Position numbers and translations under genes: made by a program. Under the pieces are notes generated by a model that saw nothing but the letters and a program-made list of their open reading frames with translations, was not told the DNA's origin and made no database searches. DNA of 64,000 bases from Pseudorhodoferax sp. Leaf267 (lineage in GTDB: Bacteria; Pseudomonadota; Gammaproteobacteria; Burkholderiales; Burkholderiaceae_C), in contig NZ_LMMV01000001.1 of NCBI RefSeq assembly GCF_001422405.1, positions 1,421,291 to 1,485,290 on the forward strand, read 5' to 3'. Positions 42,686 through 51,447 of the stretch are shown one piece after another (within the stretch, counting starts at the first letter, position 1; each line of letters starts with the position of its first letter).

Positions 42686-43356
42686 ACGATCGGCCCGCCG
42701 GCCCCCGGCCTGCGCGCACCGCGGGCGACGCCGAGCCGACCCCTGTGGCCCCGGAGCCGCCCGGCATGCAGGCGCTGTTCGACGACATGTACGCACGCTC
42801 GGAGGACCCCTACGGCACGCGCGCGCGCTTTTATGAGCAGCGCAAGCGCGACGTGTTGCTGGCCTGCCTGCCGCGCCCACGCTTTCGCAGCTGCTACGAG
42901 CCCGGCTGCGGCAACGGCGAGCTGACGGTCGGCCTGGCTGCGCGCTGCGACGCCCTGCTGTCCGCCGACTTCGCGCCCGCTGCCCTGCGCGCTGCGCGCT
43001 CACGGACCGAGCATTTGCCGAACGTCACGCTGGCGCGCCACGCGCTGCCGCAGGACTGGCCGCGCGCGCAGCGCTTCGACCTGATCGTGCTGAGCGAGGT
43101 GGGCTACTTCCTGGCGCTGCCGGCGGTGCGGGAGATCGCGCAGTGTTGCGCAAGCGGGCTGGACGAGGACGGCGTGCTCGTCGCGTGCGACTGGCTGCCC
43201 GATTTCGACACGCGGGCCACCAGCACGGGTGCCATCCACAGCGAACTGGCCGCCATCGGACTGGTGCCGCTGGTCACGCACGCCGAGGACGATTTCCGGC
43301 TCATGGTCTGGTCGCGCGACCCGCGTTCCGTCGCGCAGCGCGAAGGCATTCGCTGA
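42682..43356 (+). CDS. SAM-dependent methyltransferase (NodS-like class I)
   Basis: 224 aa, ATG overlapping the PIG-L stop by ATGA. A Pro/Ala-rich first 35 residues lead into DPYGTRARFYEQRKRDVLLA. The SAM motif I is CYEPGCGNGELTVGLAARC, and motif IV-like FDLIVLSEVGYFLAL follows. These features match NodS-like N-methyltransferases often found beside PIG-L deacetylases, which would methylate the freed amine. That chemistry is inference from order. Confidence 0.8.
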   Translation: MNDRPAGPRPARTAGDAEPTPVAPEPPGMQALFDDMYARSEDPYGTRARFYEQRKRDVLLACLPRPRFRSCYEPGCGNGELTVGLAARCDALLSADFAPAALRAARSRTEHLPNVTLARHALPQDWPRAQRFDLIVLSEVGYFLALPAVREIAQCCASGLDEDGVLVACDWLPDFDTRATSTGAIHSELAAIGLVPLVTHAEDDFRLMVWSRDPRSVAQREGIR

Positions 43357-43369
43357 GGGCGCGCCGCGC

Positions 43370-43651
43370 TCAGGGCGAAATCGCCACGCCCTTCCAGAAG
43401 GCGACGCGGTTCTTCACCTCCTCGGCCGCTGGCTTGGGGTCGGCGTAGTACCAGGCGGCGTCGGTGTTGAGCTCGCCGTTGACCAGCAGCGAGAAGTAGC
43501 TGGCCTGGCCCTTCCAGGGGCAGGTGGTCTTGTGGTTGCTGAACGTCACGTACTCGCGGTTCAGCGAATCCATCGGGAAGTACTGGTTGCCCTCGACCAC
43601 CACCAGGTCGTCGCTCTGCGCGATGACCGCGCCGTTCCATATGGCTTTCAT
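43370..43651 (-). CDS. DUF427 protein
   Basis: 93 aa from ATG 43651 with AAGGAG upstream. The sequence MKAIWNGAVIAQSDDLVVVE, YFPMDSLNREYVTFSN and CPWKGQASYFSLLVNG is the DUF427 core. Structure and activity of this family are not established. It lies just upstream of... on the same strand as the ergothioneine genes, 18 to 28 bp after egtD ends, so it could be read as the third gene of that operon. Confidence 0.85.
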   Translation of the reverse strand: MKAIWNGAVIAQSDDLVVVEGNQYFPMDSLNREYVTFSNHKTTCPWKGQASYFSLLVNGELNTDAAWYYADPKPAAEEVKNRVAFWKGVAISP

Positions 43652-43679
43652 GGCCCACTCCTTGAGGTTGTAGCCCCGA

Positions 43680-44657
43680 TCATGCCGGAGCCTGCAGCCA
43701 GTGCACGCTGAACAGTGCATTGCGGTCGGTCCACACCGGCCCGGGCTCGAAGCCGGCCTGTCGTGCCAGCGCGCGCAGGCTGTCCACGCTGAACTTGTAG
43801 GAGTTCTCGGTGTGCAGCGTCTCGCCCTCCTCGAAGTCGAACACCTGGCCGTCCAGCGTCACCTGCTGCCGCACGCGGCTGAACAGGTGCATCTCGATGC
43901 GGCGCTGCGGGCTGTTGTAGAACGCGCCGTGCGCAAATCCATCGAGCGCGAAATCGGTGCCCAGCTCGCGGTTGGCGCGCGCCAGCAGATTCAGGTTGAA
44001 CGCGGCCGTCACGCCCTGCTCGTCGTTGTAGGCCGCATGCAGCACGGCTGGGTCCTTCACGAGGTCGGCGCCCAGCACCAGGGCGCCGCCGCGCAGCACG
44101 CGCGCTGCCATGCGCAGGAAGCGCAGCGCCTGCTCGGGGTTGAAGTTGCCGATGGTCGAGCCCGGGAAGAAGCCCACGCGACGGCCCGCGCCCGGCGGCT
44201 TGGCCGGCAGCACCAGGGCCTGCGTGTAGTCACCCACCACGGGCAGCACGGCCAGGCCGGGGTAGTCCAGGCGCAGCCGCGCCGCCGCGGCCTGCAGATG
44301 CTCGCCCGAGATGTCGATCGGCAGGAAGCGCACCGGCTGCTCCAGCGCGGCCAGCAGCAGGCGCACCTTGGTCAGCGAGCCGGCGCCGAACTCCACCACC
44401 TCGGCCTGCGGGCCGGCCAGGGCTGCGATCTCGGCCGCGTGGCTGCGCAGGATGCCCATCTCGGTGCGCGTGGGGTAGTACTCGGGCAGGTCGCAGATCT
44501 CGTCGAACAGCGCCGAGCCCTGCGCGTCGTAGAAATATTTGGGCGAGATGCTGCGCTCGGATGCGGCCAATGCGGCCAGCATGTCACCGCGGAAATCGCG
44601 GTCGGCCTCTTCGGGGCGGCCGACCACGCGCAGGGGCGTTGGCATGACGAAACTCAT
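43680..44657 (-). CDS. egtD: L-histidine N-alpha-methyltransferase (EgtD)
   Basis: 325 aa; makes hercynine (trimethyl-histidine) from histidine and SAM, the first step of ergothioneine synthesis. Motifs: SISPKYFYDAQGSALFDEIC near the start, the SAM-binding VVEFGAGSLTKVRLLL, GRRVGFFPGSTIGNFNPEQA and the C-terminal FSVDSLRALARQAGF. The start at 44657 overlaps the egtB stop by ATGA, so the two are translationally coupled, egtB first. DUF427 follows. Confidence 0.9.
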   Translation of the reverse strand: MSFVMPTPLRVVGRPEEADRDFRGDMLAALAASERSISPKYFYDAQGSALFDEICDLPEYYPTRTEMGILRSHAAEIAALAGPQAEVVEFGAGSLTKVRLLLAALEQPVRFLPIDISGEHLQAAAARLRLDYPGLAVLPVVGDYTQALVLPAKPPGAGRRVGFFPGSTIGNFNPEQALRFLRMAARVLRGGALVLGADLVKDPAVLHAAYNDEQGVTAAFNLNLLARANRELGTDFALDGFAHGAFYNSPQRRIEMHLFSRVRQQVTLDGQVFDFEEGETLHTENSYKFSVDSLRALARQAGFEPGPVWTDRNALFSVHWLQAPA

Positions 44658-45970
44658 AAAACGGGCTCTCCGAGGTTGGACGATGCGGGGACCAGGTCGC
44701 GCGCCAGGCGCAGGCCCGTGAACTGCCAGCGGGCCGCTGGCGGGAAGAAATTGCGGTAGGTCGGCCGCGTGTGGCCGGCCGGTGTGGCCAGGCTGCCGCC
44801 GCGCAGCACGATCTGGCCCACCATGAACTTGCCGTTGTATTCGCCGACGGCGCCGGCCATGGGCTTGAAGCCGGGGTAAGGCTCGTAGGCCGAGCGCGTC
44901 CACTGCCAGACCTTGCCGGTCATGTCGACCAGGCCGGCGCGGCCGCACGCCGCCTCCCACTCGAACTCGGTCGGCAGCCGCGCACCCGCCCACTCGGCGA
45001 ACGCCGCGGCCTCATAGAAGCTGAGCTGCGCGACCGGCGCGCTCGGGTCGAGCGGGCGCACGCCCTGCAGGCCGAACACCTGCCAGTCGTCGCTGGGCGC
45101 GCGCGGGTCGCCTGCCCCGATCCAGTACGGCGGCGCCTGCCAGCCGCCGGCCTGCACGGCGGCCCATCCGTCGGACAGCCACAGCTCGGGCCGCCGGTAA
45201 CCGCCGTCGGTGATGAAGCGCGCGTATTCGCCGCAGTTGACGAGCCGGTCGGCGATCTCGTAGGCCGGCAGCAGCCGGCGGTGGCGCGGGCCTTCGTTGT
45301 CGAACGCAAAGCTGCCGGGCGCCGCGGCATGGCCGACCTCGACGATGGCCTCGTGGCAGGGCAGCCAGCGCAGCGGCGTGCTGTTGCTGGCCAGCCGCAG
45401 CACGGGTGGCTCGGCCGGGGCATAGGCCGGCAGCAGCGGGTTGCAGGAGAAGGCGTGCAGCAGGTCGGTGAGCAACAGCTCCTGGTGCTGCTGCTCGTGG
45501 TGCAGGCCCAGCGTGACCAGGTCGGCGACACGGGCCCACACCCCATCGTCCGCCTCGCGGATGAACGTCTGCATGGCCGCGTCCACATGTGCGCGGTAGT
45601 CCATGACCTGCTGTGCCGAGGGCCGCGTGAGCAGGCCGCGCTGTGCACGCGGATGGCGCGGGCCCAGGGCTTCGTAATACGAGTTGAACAGGAAGAAGAA
45701 GCGCTCGTCGAACGGCAGATAGTGCGGCACATGCGGGCGCAGCACCACGGCCTCGAAGAACCACGTCACATGGGCCAGGTGCCACTTGGCCGGGCTGGCG
45801 TCCGGCATGGACTGCACGCACTGGTCCTCTGGCGAGAGCGGTGCGGCCAGGGCCTGGGTATGCGCACGGACCTGGGCAAAGCGCTCTGCCAGCTCGTGCC
45901 GTCCGGGGGGGATCGCGTCAGGGTCAGCCGTTGCGCTGGCCCGGTCGGACGGCGCGGGGATTGGATGCAT
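44654..45970 (-). CDS. egtB: ergothioneine biosynthesis sulfoxide synthase (EgtB)
   Basis: 438 aa from ATG 45970. The N-terminal DinB-like domain holds the iron ligands in KWHLAHVTWFFE and LGLHHEQQHQELLLTDLLHA. The C-terminal formylglycine-enzyme-like domain is seen in FDNEGPRHRRLLPAYEIADR, GEYARFITDGGYRRPELWLS and RLPTEFEWEAAC. EgtB is a non-heme iron enzyme that joins hercynine to a thiol substrate. No EgtA or EgtC lies nearby, which would fit the variant that uses cysteine directly (inference). Likely promoter in the 240-bp gap to the stress-protein gene. Confidence 0.9.
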   Translation of the reverse strand: MHPIPAPSDRASATADPDAIPPGRHELAERFAQVRAHTQALAAPLSPEDQCVQSMPDASPAKWHLAHVTWFFEAVVLRPHVPHYLPFDERFFFLFNSYYEALGPRHPRAQRGLLTRPSAQQVMDYRAHVDAAMQTFIREADDGVWARVADLVTLGLHHEQQHQELLLTDLLHAFSCNPLLPAYAPAEPPVLRLASNSTPLRWLPCHEAIVEVGHAAAPGSFAFDNEGPRHRRLLPAYEIADRLVNCGEYARFITDGGYRRPELWLSDGWAAVQAGGWQAPPYWIGAGDPRAPSDDWQVFGLQGVRPLDPSAPVAQLSFYEAAAFAEWAGARLPTEFEWEAACGRAGLVDMTGKVWQWTRSAYEPYPGFKPMAGAVGEYNGKFMVGQIVLRGGSLATPAGHTRPTYRNFFPPAARWQFTGLRLARDLVPASSNLGEPVL

Positions 45971-46210
45971 GCGAGGGTCTCGTGTCTTTCTTGTATCGAT
46001 TCTTGTGCGGTAGGTCGCGTAGAGCAGCCACGATACGGGTTGTCGCCGCGCAGTGCACGTCCCTGCACCGCAGCAGCCGGGGTCGGCCGGCTTCAGGCGC
46101 CGGCGCAGGACGAGTCCTACACCCCATCGCCGGCAAGGGCATTCACCGATTCGACGCCATGCCCGCGCCTGCCTAGACTCGCCCGGCACGACTTCCTTGG
46201 GAGAACCGAC
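45971..46210. promoter_or_regulatory. divergent promoter region of egtB and the stress-protein gene
   Basis: 240 bp between divergent starts. It is less GC-rich just upstream of egtB (TTTCTTGTATCGATTCTTG near 45990). No operator could be assigned. A GGGAGAACC precedes the stress-protein ATG. Confidence 0.4.
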
Positions 46211-46648
46211 ATGTACAAGCGCATCCTGCTCGCCTATGACGGATCCGAAGCCGGCCAGAAGGCCTTGCTGGACTGCGGCGACCTGGCCAACCTGAGCGGC
46301 GCCGAGCTGTCGTTGATCGCGGTCATGCCGCTGCACATGGGCTCGATCGGCCTGGAGGTCGGCGTCTACGACCAGGCAGCCGAGGAACGCGAGCGCGAGC
46401 GCTATCAGGCCATCCTGAACGCCGGTCTTGCGCGGCTGAGCGCCGCGGGCCACAAGGTGAGCGGCGAACTCGTGGCCGGCGACTCGGTCAGCGAGATCAC
46501 GCGCGCCGCGAAGAAGATCGACGCCGACCTCATCGTCGTGGGCCACAAGCACCTGGAAGGCTGGGCCGCGCGCTGGTGGCAGGGCGCGATCTCCGGCGCG
46601 CTGATCGAGCATGCGCATTGCAGCGTGCTGGTGTCGATCATCCGCTAG
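46211..46648 (+). CDS. universal stress protein (UspA family)
   Basis: 145 aa, one Usp domain: MYKRILLAYDGSEAGQKALL at the start, ADLIVVGHKHLEGWAARWWQ and SGALIEHAHCSVLVSI at the end. The ATP-binding G-x2-G-x9-G pattern is partly altered, so nucleotide binding is uncertain. ATG follows GGGAGAACCGAC. Cytoplasmic, function under stress inferred from the family. Confidence 0.9.
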   Translation: MYKRILLAYDGSEAGQKALLDCGDLANLSGAELSLIAVMPLHMGSIGLEVGVYDQAAEERERERYQAILNAGLARLSAAGHKVSGELVAGDSVSEITRAAKKIDADLIVVGHKHLEGWAARWWQGAISGALIEHAHCSVLVSIIR

Positions 46649-46775
46649 TCCATCGCCCGGTCGGCCCGCTGCTGCCGTACAACCCGTCGCACCGAACGAT
46701 ACTGCGGCCCTGCCGTTGCAGGGCCGTGGTCGCGGCGGTCGGCAGCGCGCGCGTGTTCCATTTTTGCCAGCCTCC

Positions 46776-48011
46776 ATGCTCCATCCGGACGACAGCCTTC
46801 ACGCCCCCTCCCGCAGCCCCTGGCCCCGGCGCATGCTCTGGCTTGTCGCGCTGGCGCTGCTCGGCCTGCTGGGCTGGTATTTGTTCCAGCGCACCACGGC
46901 CAAGGTCGAGCCGCCGCGCCCCGGGCCCTGGGGCGGCCCGGTCGCCGTGCGCGTGGAAGTGGCGCGGACCGAAGACTTCACCGTGCAGGCGCGCGCCATC
47001 GGCACCGTCACGCCGTTCAACACGGTCACCGTGCGCAGCCGCGTGGACGGCCAGCTCGCGCGCGTGCTGGTGCAGGAGGGGCAGAAGGTCGCCAAGGGCC
47101 AGCTGCTGGCCGAGATCGACCCCGAGCCGCTGCGCGTGGCGCTGGCCCAGGCGCAGGGCCAGCAGCAGCAGAACCAGGCCCAGCTGCAGAACGCGCAGAG
47201 CGAGCTGGCGCGCTACCAGGGCCTGTTCAAGCAGGACGCCATTGCGCGCCAGCAGCTCGACCGCCAGCAGGCGCTGGTGCAGCAGCTGCGCGGCACGCTG
47301 CAGTCCGACCAGGCGCAGGTCGACAACGCCAAGCTGCAGCTTTCCTACACGCGCATCCTGGCACCGATTGCCGGCCGCGTGGGCCTGCGCCGGGTGGACG
47401 CCGGCAACCTGCTGACGGCCAACGATGCGAACGGCCTGTTCACGCTGCTGCAGACGCAGCCCGTGTCGGTGGTGTTCAACGTGCCCGAGCCGCAGGTGGC
47501 CGCCGTGCGCGCCGCGCATGCCGGCCGCGCTGCGCCGCTCGCCGAGGCCTGGGACCGCGACGGCCGCACGCAGCTGGCGACGGGCCGGCTCGACACGCTG
47601 GACAACCAGATCGACATCGCCACCGGCACACTCAAGCTCAAGGCGCGCTTCGAGAATGCCGACGATGCGCTGTTCCCCAACCAGTTCGTCAACGTGCGCC
47701 TGGCGCTGCAGCGCCTGCCGGGCGCCGTGACCATCCCGACCGACGCCGTGCAGCACGGCTCGCGCGGCAGCTATGTGTATGTGGTGGCCGATGGCAAGTC
47801 GCATGTGCGCGTGCTGACGCTGGGGCCTGCCAGCGGCGGTCGCACGGTGGTCATCAGCGGACTGGCGGCCGGCGAGCCCGTGGTGCTCGAGGGCCTGGAC
47901 CGGCTGGACGAAGGCAAGGCCGTGGTCGTGGTCGACACGCCGGCCCTGCCCGCCGCGTCGCCGCTGGCAGCGCCGGCCGACGCTGCCTCGGCCCCGGCCG
48001 CAGCGCGCTGA
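46776..48011 (+). CDS. mdtA: RND efflux periplasmic adaptor (MdtA-like)
   Basis: 411 aa. A single N-terminal transmembrane segment (RRMLWLVALALLGLLGWYLF) anchors it. The lipoyl half-motifs are RAIGTVTPFNTVTVRSRVDG and YTRILAPIAGRVGLRRVDAG. Between them is a Gln-rich coiled-coil hairpin (LAQAQGQQQQNQAQLQNAQS). Beta-barrel and membrane-proximal domains follow; the tail is Ala/Pro-rich. First gene of an operon with two RND pumps and an outer-membrane channel, the MdtABC arrangement. Substrates probably bile-salt-like or hydrophobic drugs, by family only. Confidence 0.9.
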   Translation: MLHPDDSLHAPSRSPWPRRMLWLVALALLGLLGWYLFQRTTAKVEPPRPGPWGGPVAVRVEVARTEDFTVQARAIGTVTPFNTVTVRSRVDGQLARVLVQEGQKVAKGQLLAEIDPEPLRVALAQAQGQQQQNQAQLQNAQSELARYQGLFKQDAIARQQLDRQQALVQQLRGTLQSDQAQVDNAKLQLSYTRILAPIAGRVGLRRVDAGNLLTANDANGLFTLLQTQPVSVVFNVPEPQVAAVRAAHAGRAAPLAEAWDRDGRTQLATGRLDTLDNQIDIATGTLKLKARFENADDALFPNQFVNVRLALQRLPGAVTIPTDAVQHGSRGSYVYVVADGKSHVRVLTLGPASGGRTVVISGLAAGEPVVLEGLDRLDEGKAVVVVDTPALPAASPLAAPADAASAPAAAR

Positions 48012-48023
48012 ACGGGGCCGGGC

Positions 48024-51000
48024 ATGGCGCTGTCTTCCTCCATCTCGCGCCCTTTCATCCTGCGGCCGGTGGCGACCTCGCTGCTGATGCTGGCCGTGCT
48101 GATCGCCGGCCTGCTGGCCTGGCGCCAGCTGCCCGTGGCCGCGCTGCCGCAGGTGGACTACCCGGTGATGCAGGTCTTCACCTTCCAGCCCGGCGCCAGC
48201 CCGGACGTGACGGCGCGCACCGTCACCGCGCCGCTGGAGCGCCGGCTGGGGCAGATCCCTGGGCTCACGCAGATGTCGTCCACGAGCTCCGGCGGCGCCT
48301 CGGTCATCACGCTGAAGTTCGCGCTGCAGGTGGACCTGGGCGTGGCTGAGCAGGATGTGCAGGCCGCGATCCAGACCGCCAGCAGCCTCTTGCCCGCCGA
48401 CCTGCCCACCCCGCCCATCTACCGCAAGGTGAACCCGGCCGACACGCCCATCCTCACGCTGGCCATCAGCTCGGCGACCTTGCCGCTGCCGCGCGTGGTC
48501 GACCTGGTGGACACGCGCGTGGCGCAGAAGCTCTCGCGCCTGCCCGGCGTGGGCCTGGTCAGCCTGGCCGGCGGCCAGCGCCCCGCCATCCGCGTGCAGG
48601 CCAACAGCCGCGCGCTGGCAGCCAACGGCCTGGGCATGGAGCAGTTGCGTACGGCGATTGCCGCGGCCAACAGCAACCAGCCCAAGGGCAGCTTCGACGG
48701 CGCCACGCGCAGCACCATGCTGGACGCGAACGACCAGCTGCGCACGGTGGAGGAATACCGGCGCCTGATCGTGGCCTGGAAGGACGGCGCGCCGCTGCGC
48801 CTGGCCGACGTGGCCCAGGTGGGCGACGGCGCCGAAGACCGCTTCCTCGCCGCCTGGGCCGGCATGGCCTGCGCCGACGGCCAGGCCCAGGGCTGCGGCG
48901 TGATGCCGGCCGTGCTGCTGAACATCCAGCGCCAGCCCGGCGCCAACGTGATCGACGTGGCAGAGCGCGTGCGCACGCTGCTGCCGCAGCTCACGGCCAC
49001 GCTGCCGGCCGCCGTGCAGGTGCAGGTGGTGTCCGACCGCACGGAGAGCATCCGCGCCTCGGTGCGCGACGTGCAGAAGGAGCTGCTGTTCGCCATCGGC
49101 CTCGTGGTGCTCGTGACCTTCGTGTTCCTGCGTACGCTGCCGGCCACCATCATCCCCAGCGTGGCCGTGCCGCTGTCGCTGGTGGGCACCTTCGCGGCCA
49201 TGCACCTGCTGGGCTATTCGCTGAACAACCTGTCGCTGATGGCGCTCACGATCGCCACCGGCTTCGTGGTCGACGACGCCATCGTGATGCTGGAGAACAT
49301 CGCGCGCCACCGCGAGGACGGCCTGCCGCCCATGCAGGCGGCGCTCAAGGGCGCGGGCGAGATCGGCTTCACGCTGGTGTCGCTCACGGTGTCGCTGGTG
49401 GCGGTGCTGATCCCGCTGCTGTTCATGGGCGACGTGGTGGGCCGGCTGTTCCATGAGTTCGCGGTGACGCTGGCCGTGGCCATCGGCATCTCGCTCGTGG
49501 TGTCGCTGACCCTCACGCCCATGATGGCCGCGCGCATGCTGCGCCAGGCCCCGCACACGCACGACAAAGGCGACTGGCTGGACGGCACGATCGCCCGCTA
49601 TGCCGTCGCGCTGGACTGGGTGCTGGCGCGCCAGCCGCTCGCGCTGCTGGCCATGGCCGCCACGCTGGCGCTGACGGCCCTGCTCTACCTGGCCGTGCCC
49701 AAGGGCTTCTTTCCAGTGCAGGACTCGGGCGCCGTCCAGGTCGTGACCGAGGCACCGCAGACCGTCTCGTTCGCCGCCATGGCCGAGCGCCAGCAGGCAC
49801 TGGCCGCGGCGCTGCTGCAGCAGGCACCGGTGCAGAGCATCTCGTCCTTCATTGGCGTGGACGGCAACAACGCCACCATGAACAGCGGCCGCATGCTGCT
49901 CACGCTGGCGCCGCACGCCGCGCGCAGCGTGTCGGCGCAGCAGCTCATCGCCGACCTGCGCGAACGCGCGGCCCGCGTGCCCGGCATCACGGCCTGGTTC
50001 CAGCCCGTGCAGGAGCTCAGCCTGGAAGACCGCATCAGCCGTACGCAGTACCAGTTCACGCTGAGCTCGCCCGACGCGTCACTGCTCGCCACCTGGACAC
50101 AGACCGTGCTGGACGCGCTGCGCCAGCGGCCCGAGCTGATCGACGTGGCCAGCAACCTGCAGCGCGATGGCCTGCAGGCCTATGTGGAGATCGACCGCGA
50201 CGCGGCCTCGCGCCTGGGCCTGCGCGTGAGCGACGTGGCCTCGGCCCTGCAGAGCGCGTTCGGCCAGCGCCAGGTCAGCACCATGTTCACGCAGGCCAGC
50301 CAGTACCGCGTGGTGCTGGAGAGCGACGACGCGGCCGGTGGCGGCCTGCGCGCGCTGGAAGGCATCTTCGTCACGCCGGCCGGCACCGCAGGCAGCCCGG
50401 CGGCCACGCCCGTGCCGCTGGCCGCCGTGGCGCGCGTGAGCCAGCGCCTGGCGCCGCTGGCCATCGACCACCAGGGCCAGTTCCCGGCCGTCACGCTGTC
50501 GTTCAACCTCGCGCCCGGGCATTCGCTGGGCGAGGCCGTGGCCGCCATCGAGGCGGTGCGTGACGCCGTGGCCCTGCCGGTCTCCGTCGAGCTGGCGTTC
50601 CAGGGCGCGGCCGAGGCCTTTCGCAGCTCGCTGGCCAACACGCTGTGGCTGGTGCTCGCGGCGGTGGTGGTGATGTACCTGGTGCTGGGCATGCTGTATG
50701 AAAGCGCGGTACACCCGCTGACCATCCTGTCCACGCTGCCGTCCGCCACGGTGGGCGCGCTGGCCGCGCTGCTGCTGATGGGCCGGCCGCTGGACCTGAT
50801 CGCCGTGATCGGCGTCGTGCTGCTGATCGGCCTCGTGAAGAAGAACGGGATCATGATGGTGGACTTCGCGCTGGACGCGCAGCGCCGCCTCGGCATGAGC
50901 CCGCACGAGGCCATCCGCCGCGCCGCGCTGCTGCGCTTTCGCCCCATCCTCATGACCACGCTGGCCGCGCTGTTCGGCGCCGTGCCGCTGATGCTGGCGG

Positions 51001-51158
51001 CCGGCTCGGGGGCGGAGTTGCGGCAACCGCTGGGCATCGTGATGGTGGGCGGGCTGATCGTGAGCCAGGTGCTGACGCTGTTCACGACGCCCGTGGTGTA
51101 TCTGGCGTTCGACCGGATCGGCAGGCGCCGGGCGGCGCGCAAGGGGCAGGTGGCATGA
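48024..51158 (+). CDS. mdtB: RND multidrug efflux permease (MdtB-like)
   Basis: 1044 aa, 12 transmembrane segments in the RND pattern (first [20 protein letters not shown]). Proton-relay acidic residues are in [18 protein letters not shown] (TM4). Porter-domain signatures are [20 protein letters not shown] and [19 protein letters not shown]. It starts 12 bp after mdtA. It would form a heteromeric pump with the second permease at 51448, as MdtB2C does in E. coli. Confidence 0.9.
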   Translation: MALSSSISRPFILRPVATSLLMLAVLIAGLLAWRQLPVAALPQVDYPVMQVFTFQPGASPDVTARTVTAPLERRLGQIPGLTQMSSTSSGGASVITLKFALQVDLGVAEQDVQAAIQTASSLLPADLPTPPIYRKVNPADTPILTLAISSATLPLPRVVDLVDTRVAQKLSRLPGVGLVSLAGGQRPAIRVQANSRALAANGLGMEQLRTAIAAANSNQPKGSFDGATRSTMLDANDQLRTVEEYRRLIVAWKDGAPLRLADVAQVGDGAEDRFLAAWAGMACADGQAQGCGVMPAVLLNIQRQPGANVIDVAERVRTLLPQLTATLPAAVQVQVVSDRTESIRASVRDVQKELLFAIGLVVLVTFVFLRTLPATIIPSVAVPLSLVGTFAAMHLLGYSLNNLSLMALTIATGFVVDDAIVMLENIARHREDGLPPMQAALKGAGEIGFTLVSLTVSLVAVLIPLLFMGDVVGRLFHEFAVTLAVAIGISLVVSLTLTPMMAARMLRQAPHTHDKGDWLDGTIARYAVALDWVLARQPLALLAMAATLALTALLYLAVPKGFFPVQDSGAVQVVTEAPQTVSFAAMAERQQALAAALLQQAPVQSISSFIGVDGNNATMNSGRMLLTLAPHAARSVSAQQLIADLRERAARVPGITAWFQPVQELSLEDRISRTQYQFTLSSPDASLLATWTQTVLDALRQRPELIDVASNLQRDGLQAYVEIDRDAASRLGLRVSDVASALQSAFGQRQVSTMFTQASQYRVVLESDDAAGGGLRALEGIFVTPAGTAGSPAATPVPLAAVARVSQRLAPLAIDHQGQFPAVTLSFNLAPGHSLGEAVAAIEAVRDAVALPVSVELAFQGAAEAFRSSLANTLWLVLAAVVVMYLVLGMLYESAVHPLTILSTLPSATVGALAALLLMGRPLDLIAVIGVVLLIGLVKKNGIMMVDFALDAQRRLGMSPHEAIRRAALLRFRPILMTTLAALFGAVPLMLAAGSGAELRQPLGIVMVGGLIVSQVLTLFTTPVVYLAFDRIGRRRAARKGQVA

Positions 51159-51187
51159 GGCTGCTGCGACTGATCCACCGCTGCTGG

Positions 51188-51285
51188 CCCTCACCCCAGC
51201 CCTCTCCCAGCGGGAGAGGGAGCAAAGTCACGCATGCGCGCGGCCAGGCTCCCTCGCCCCTTTGGGGAGAGGGTTGGGGTGAGGG
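51188..51285. repeat. REP-like palindromic repeat, copy 1
   Basis: 98 bp flanked by CCCTCACCCCAGCCCTCTCC and its near-complement (GGGAGAGGGTTGGGGTGAGG), with an inner CAGCGGGAGAGGG. The core CATGCGCGCGGCCAGGCTCC lies in the middle. It can fold into a long stem in RNA. It is in the mdtB-mdtC gap, and copy 2 follows with a 141-bp period. Confidence 0.8.
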
Positions 51286-51328
51286 GCCGCGGCCTGGGCA
51301 AGCGCCGCGCCTTATCCACCGCCGCCCG

Positions 51329-51426
51329 CCCTCACCCCAGCCCTCTCCCAGCGGGAGAGGAAGCAAATTCAGGCATGCGCGCGGCCAGGCTCCCTCGCCC
51401 CTCTGGGGAGAGGGTTGGGGTGAGGG
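51329..51426. repeat. REP-like palindromic repeat, copy 2
   Basis: Nearly identical to copy 1 (a few substitutions, for example CAAATTCAGG for CAAAGTCACG). It ends 21 bp before the ATG of the second permease. Confidence 0.8.
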
Positions 51427-51447
51427 GCAGCGGCCCGGGCACGCGCC

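Noticed and set aside
46638-49916. A 1092-codon minus-strand frame opposite mdtA and mdtB, and a 1307-codon one at 51082-55005
   Set aside because: Long His/Arg/Gln-rich frames opposite high-GC genes are shadows; the plus-strand genes have complete, recognisable RND and adaptor motifs.
51188-51426. The repeat pair as a CRISPR array
   Set aside because: Only two units, each 98 bp and internally palindromic, with a 43-bp gap; this is a REP-type repeat, not repeat-spacer structure.
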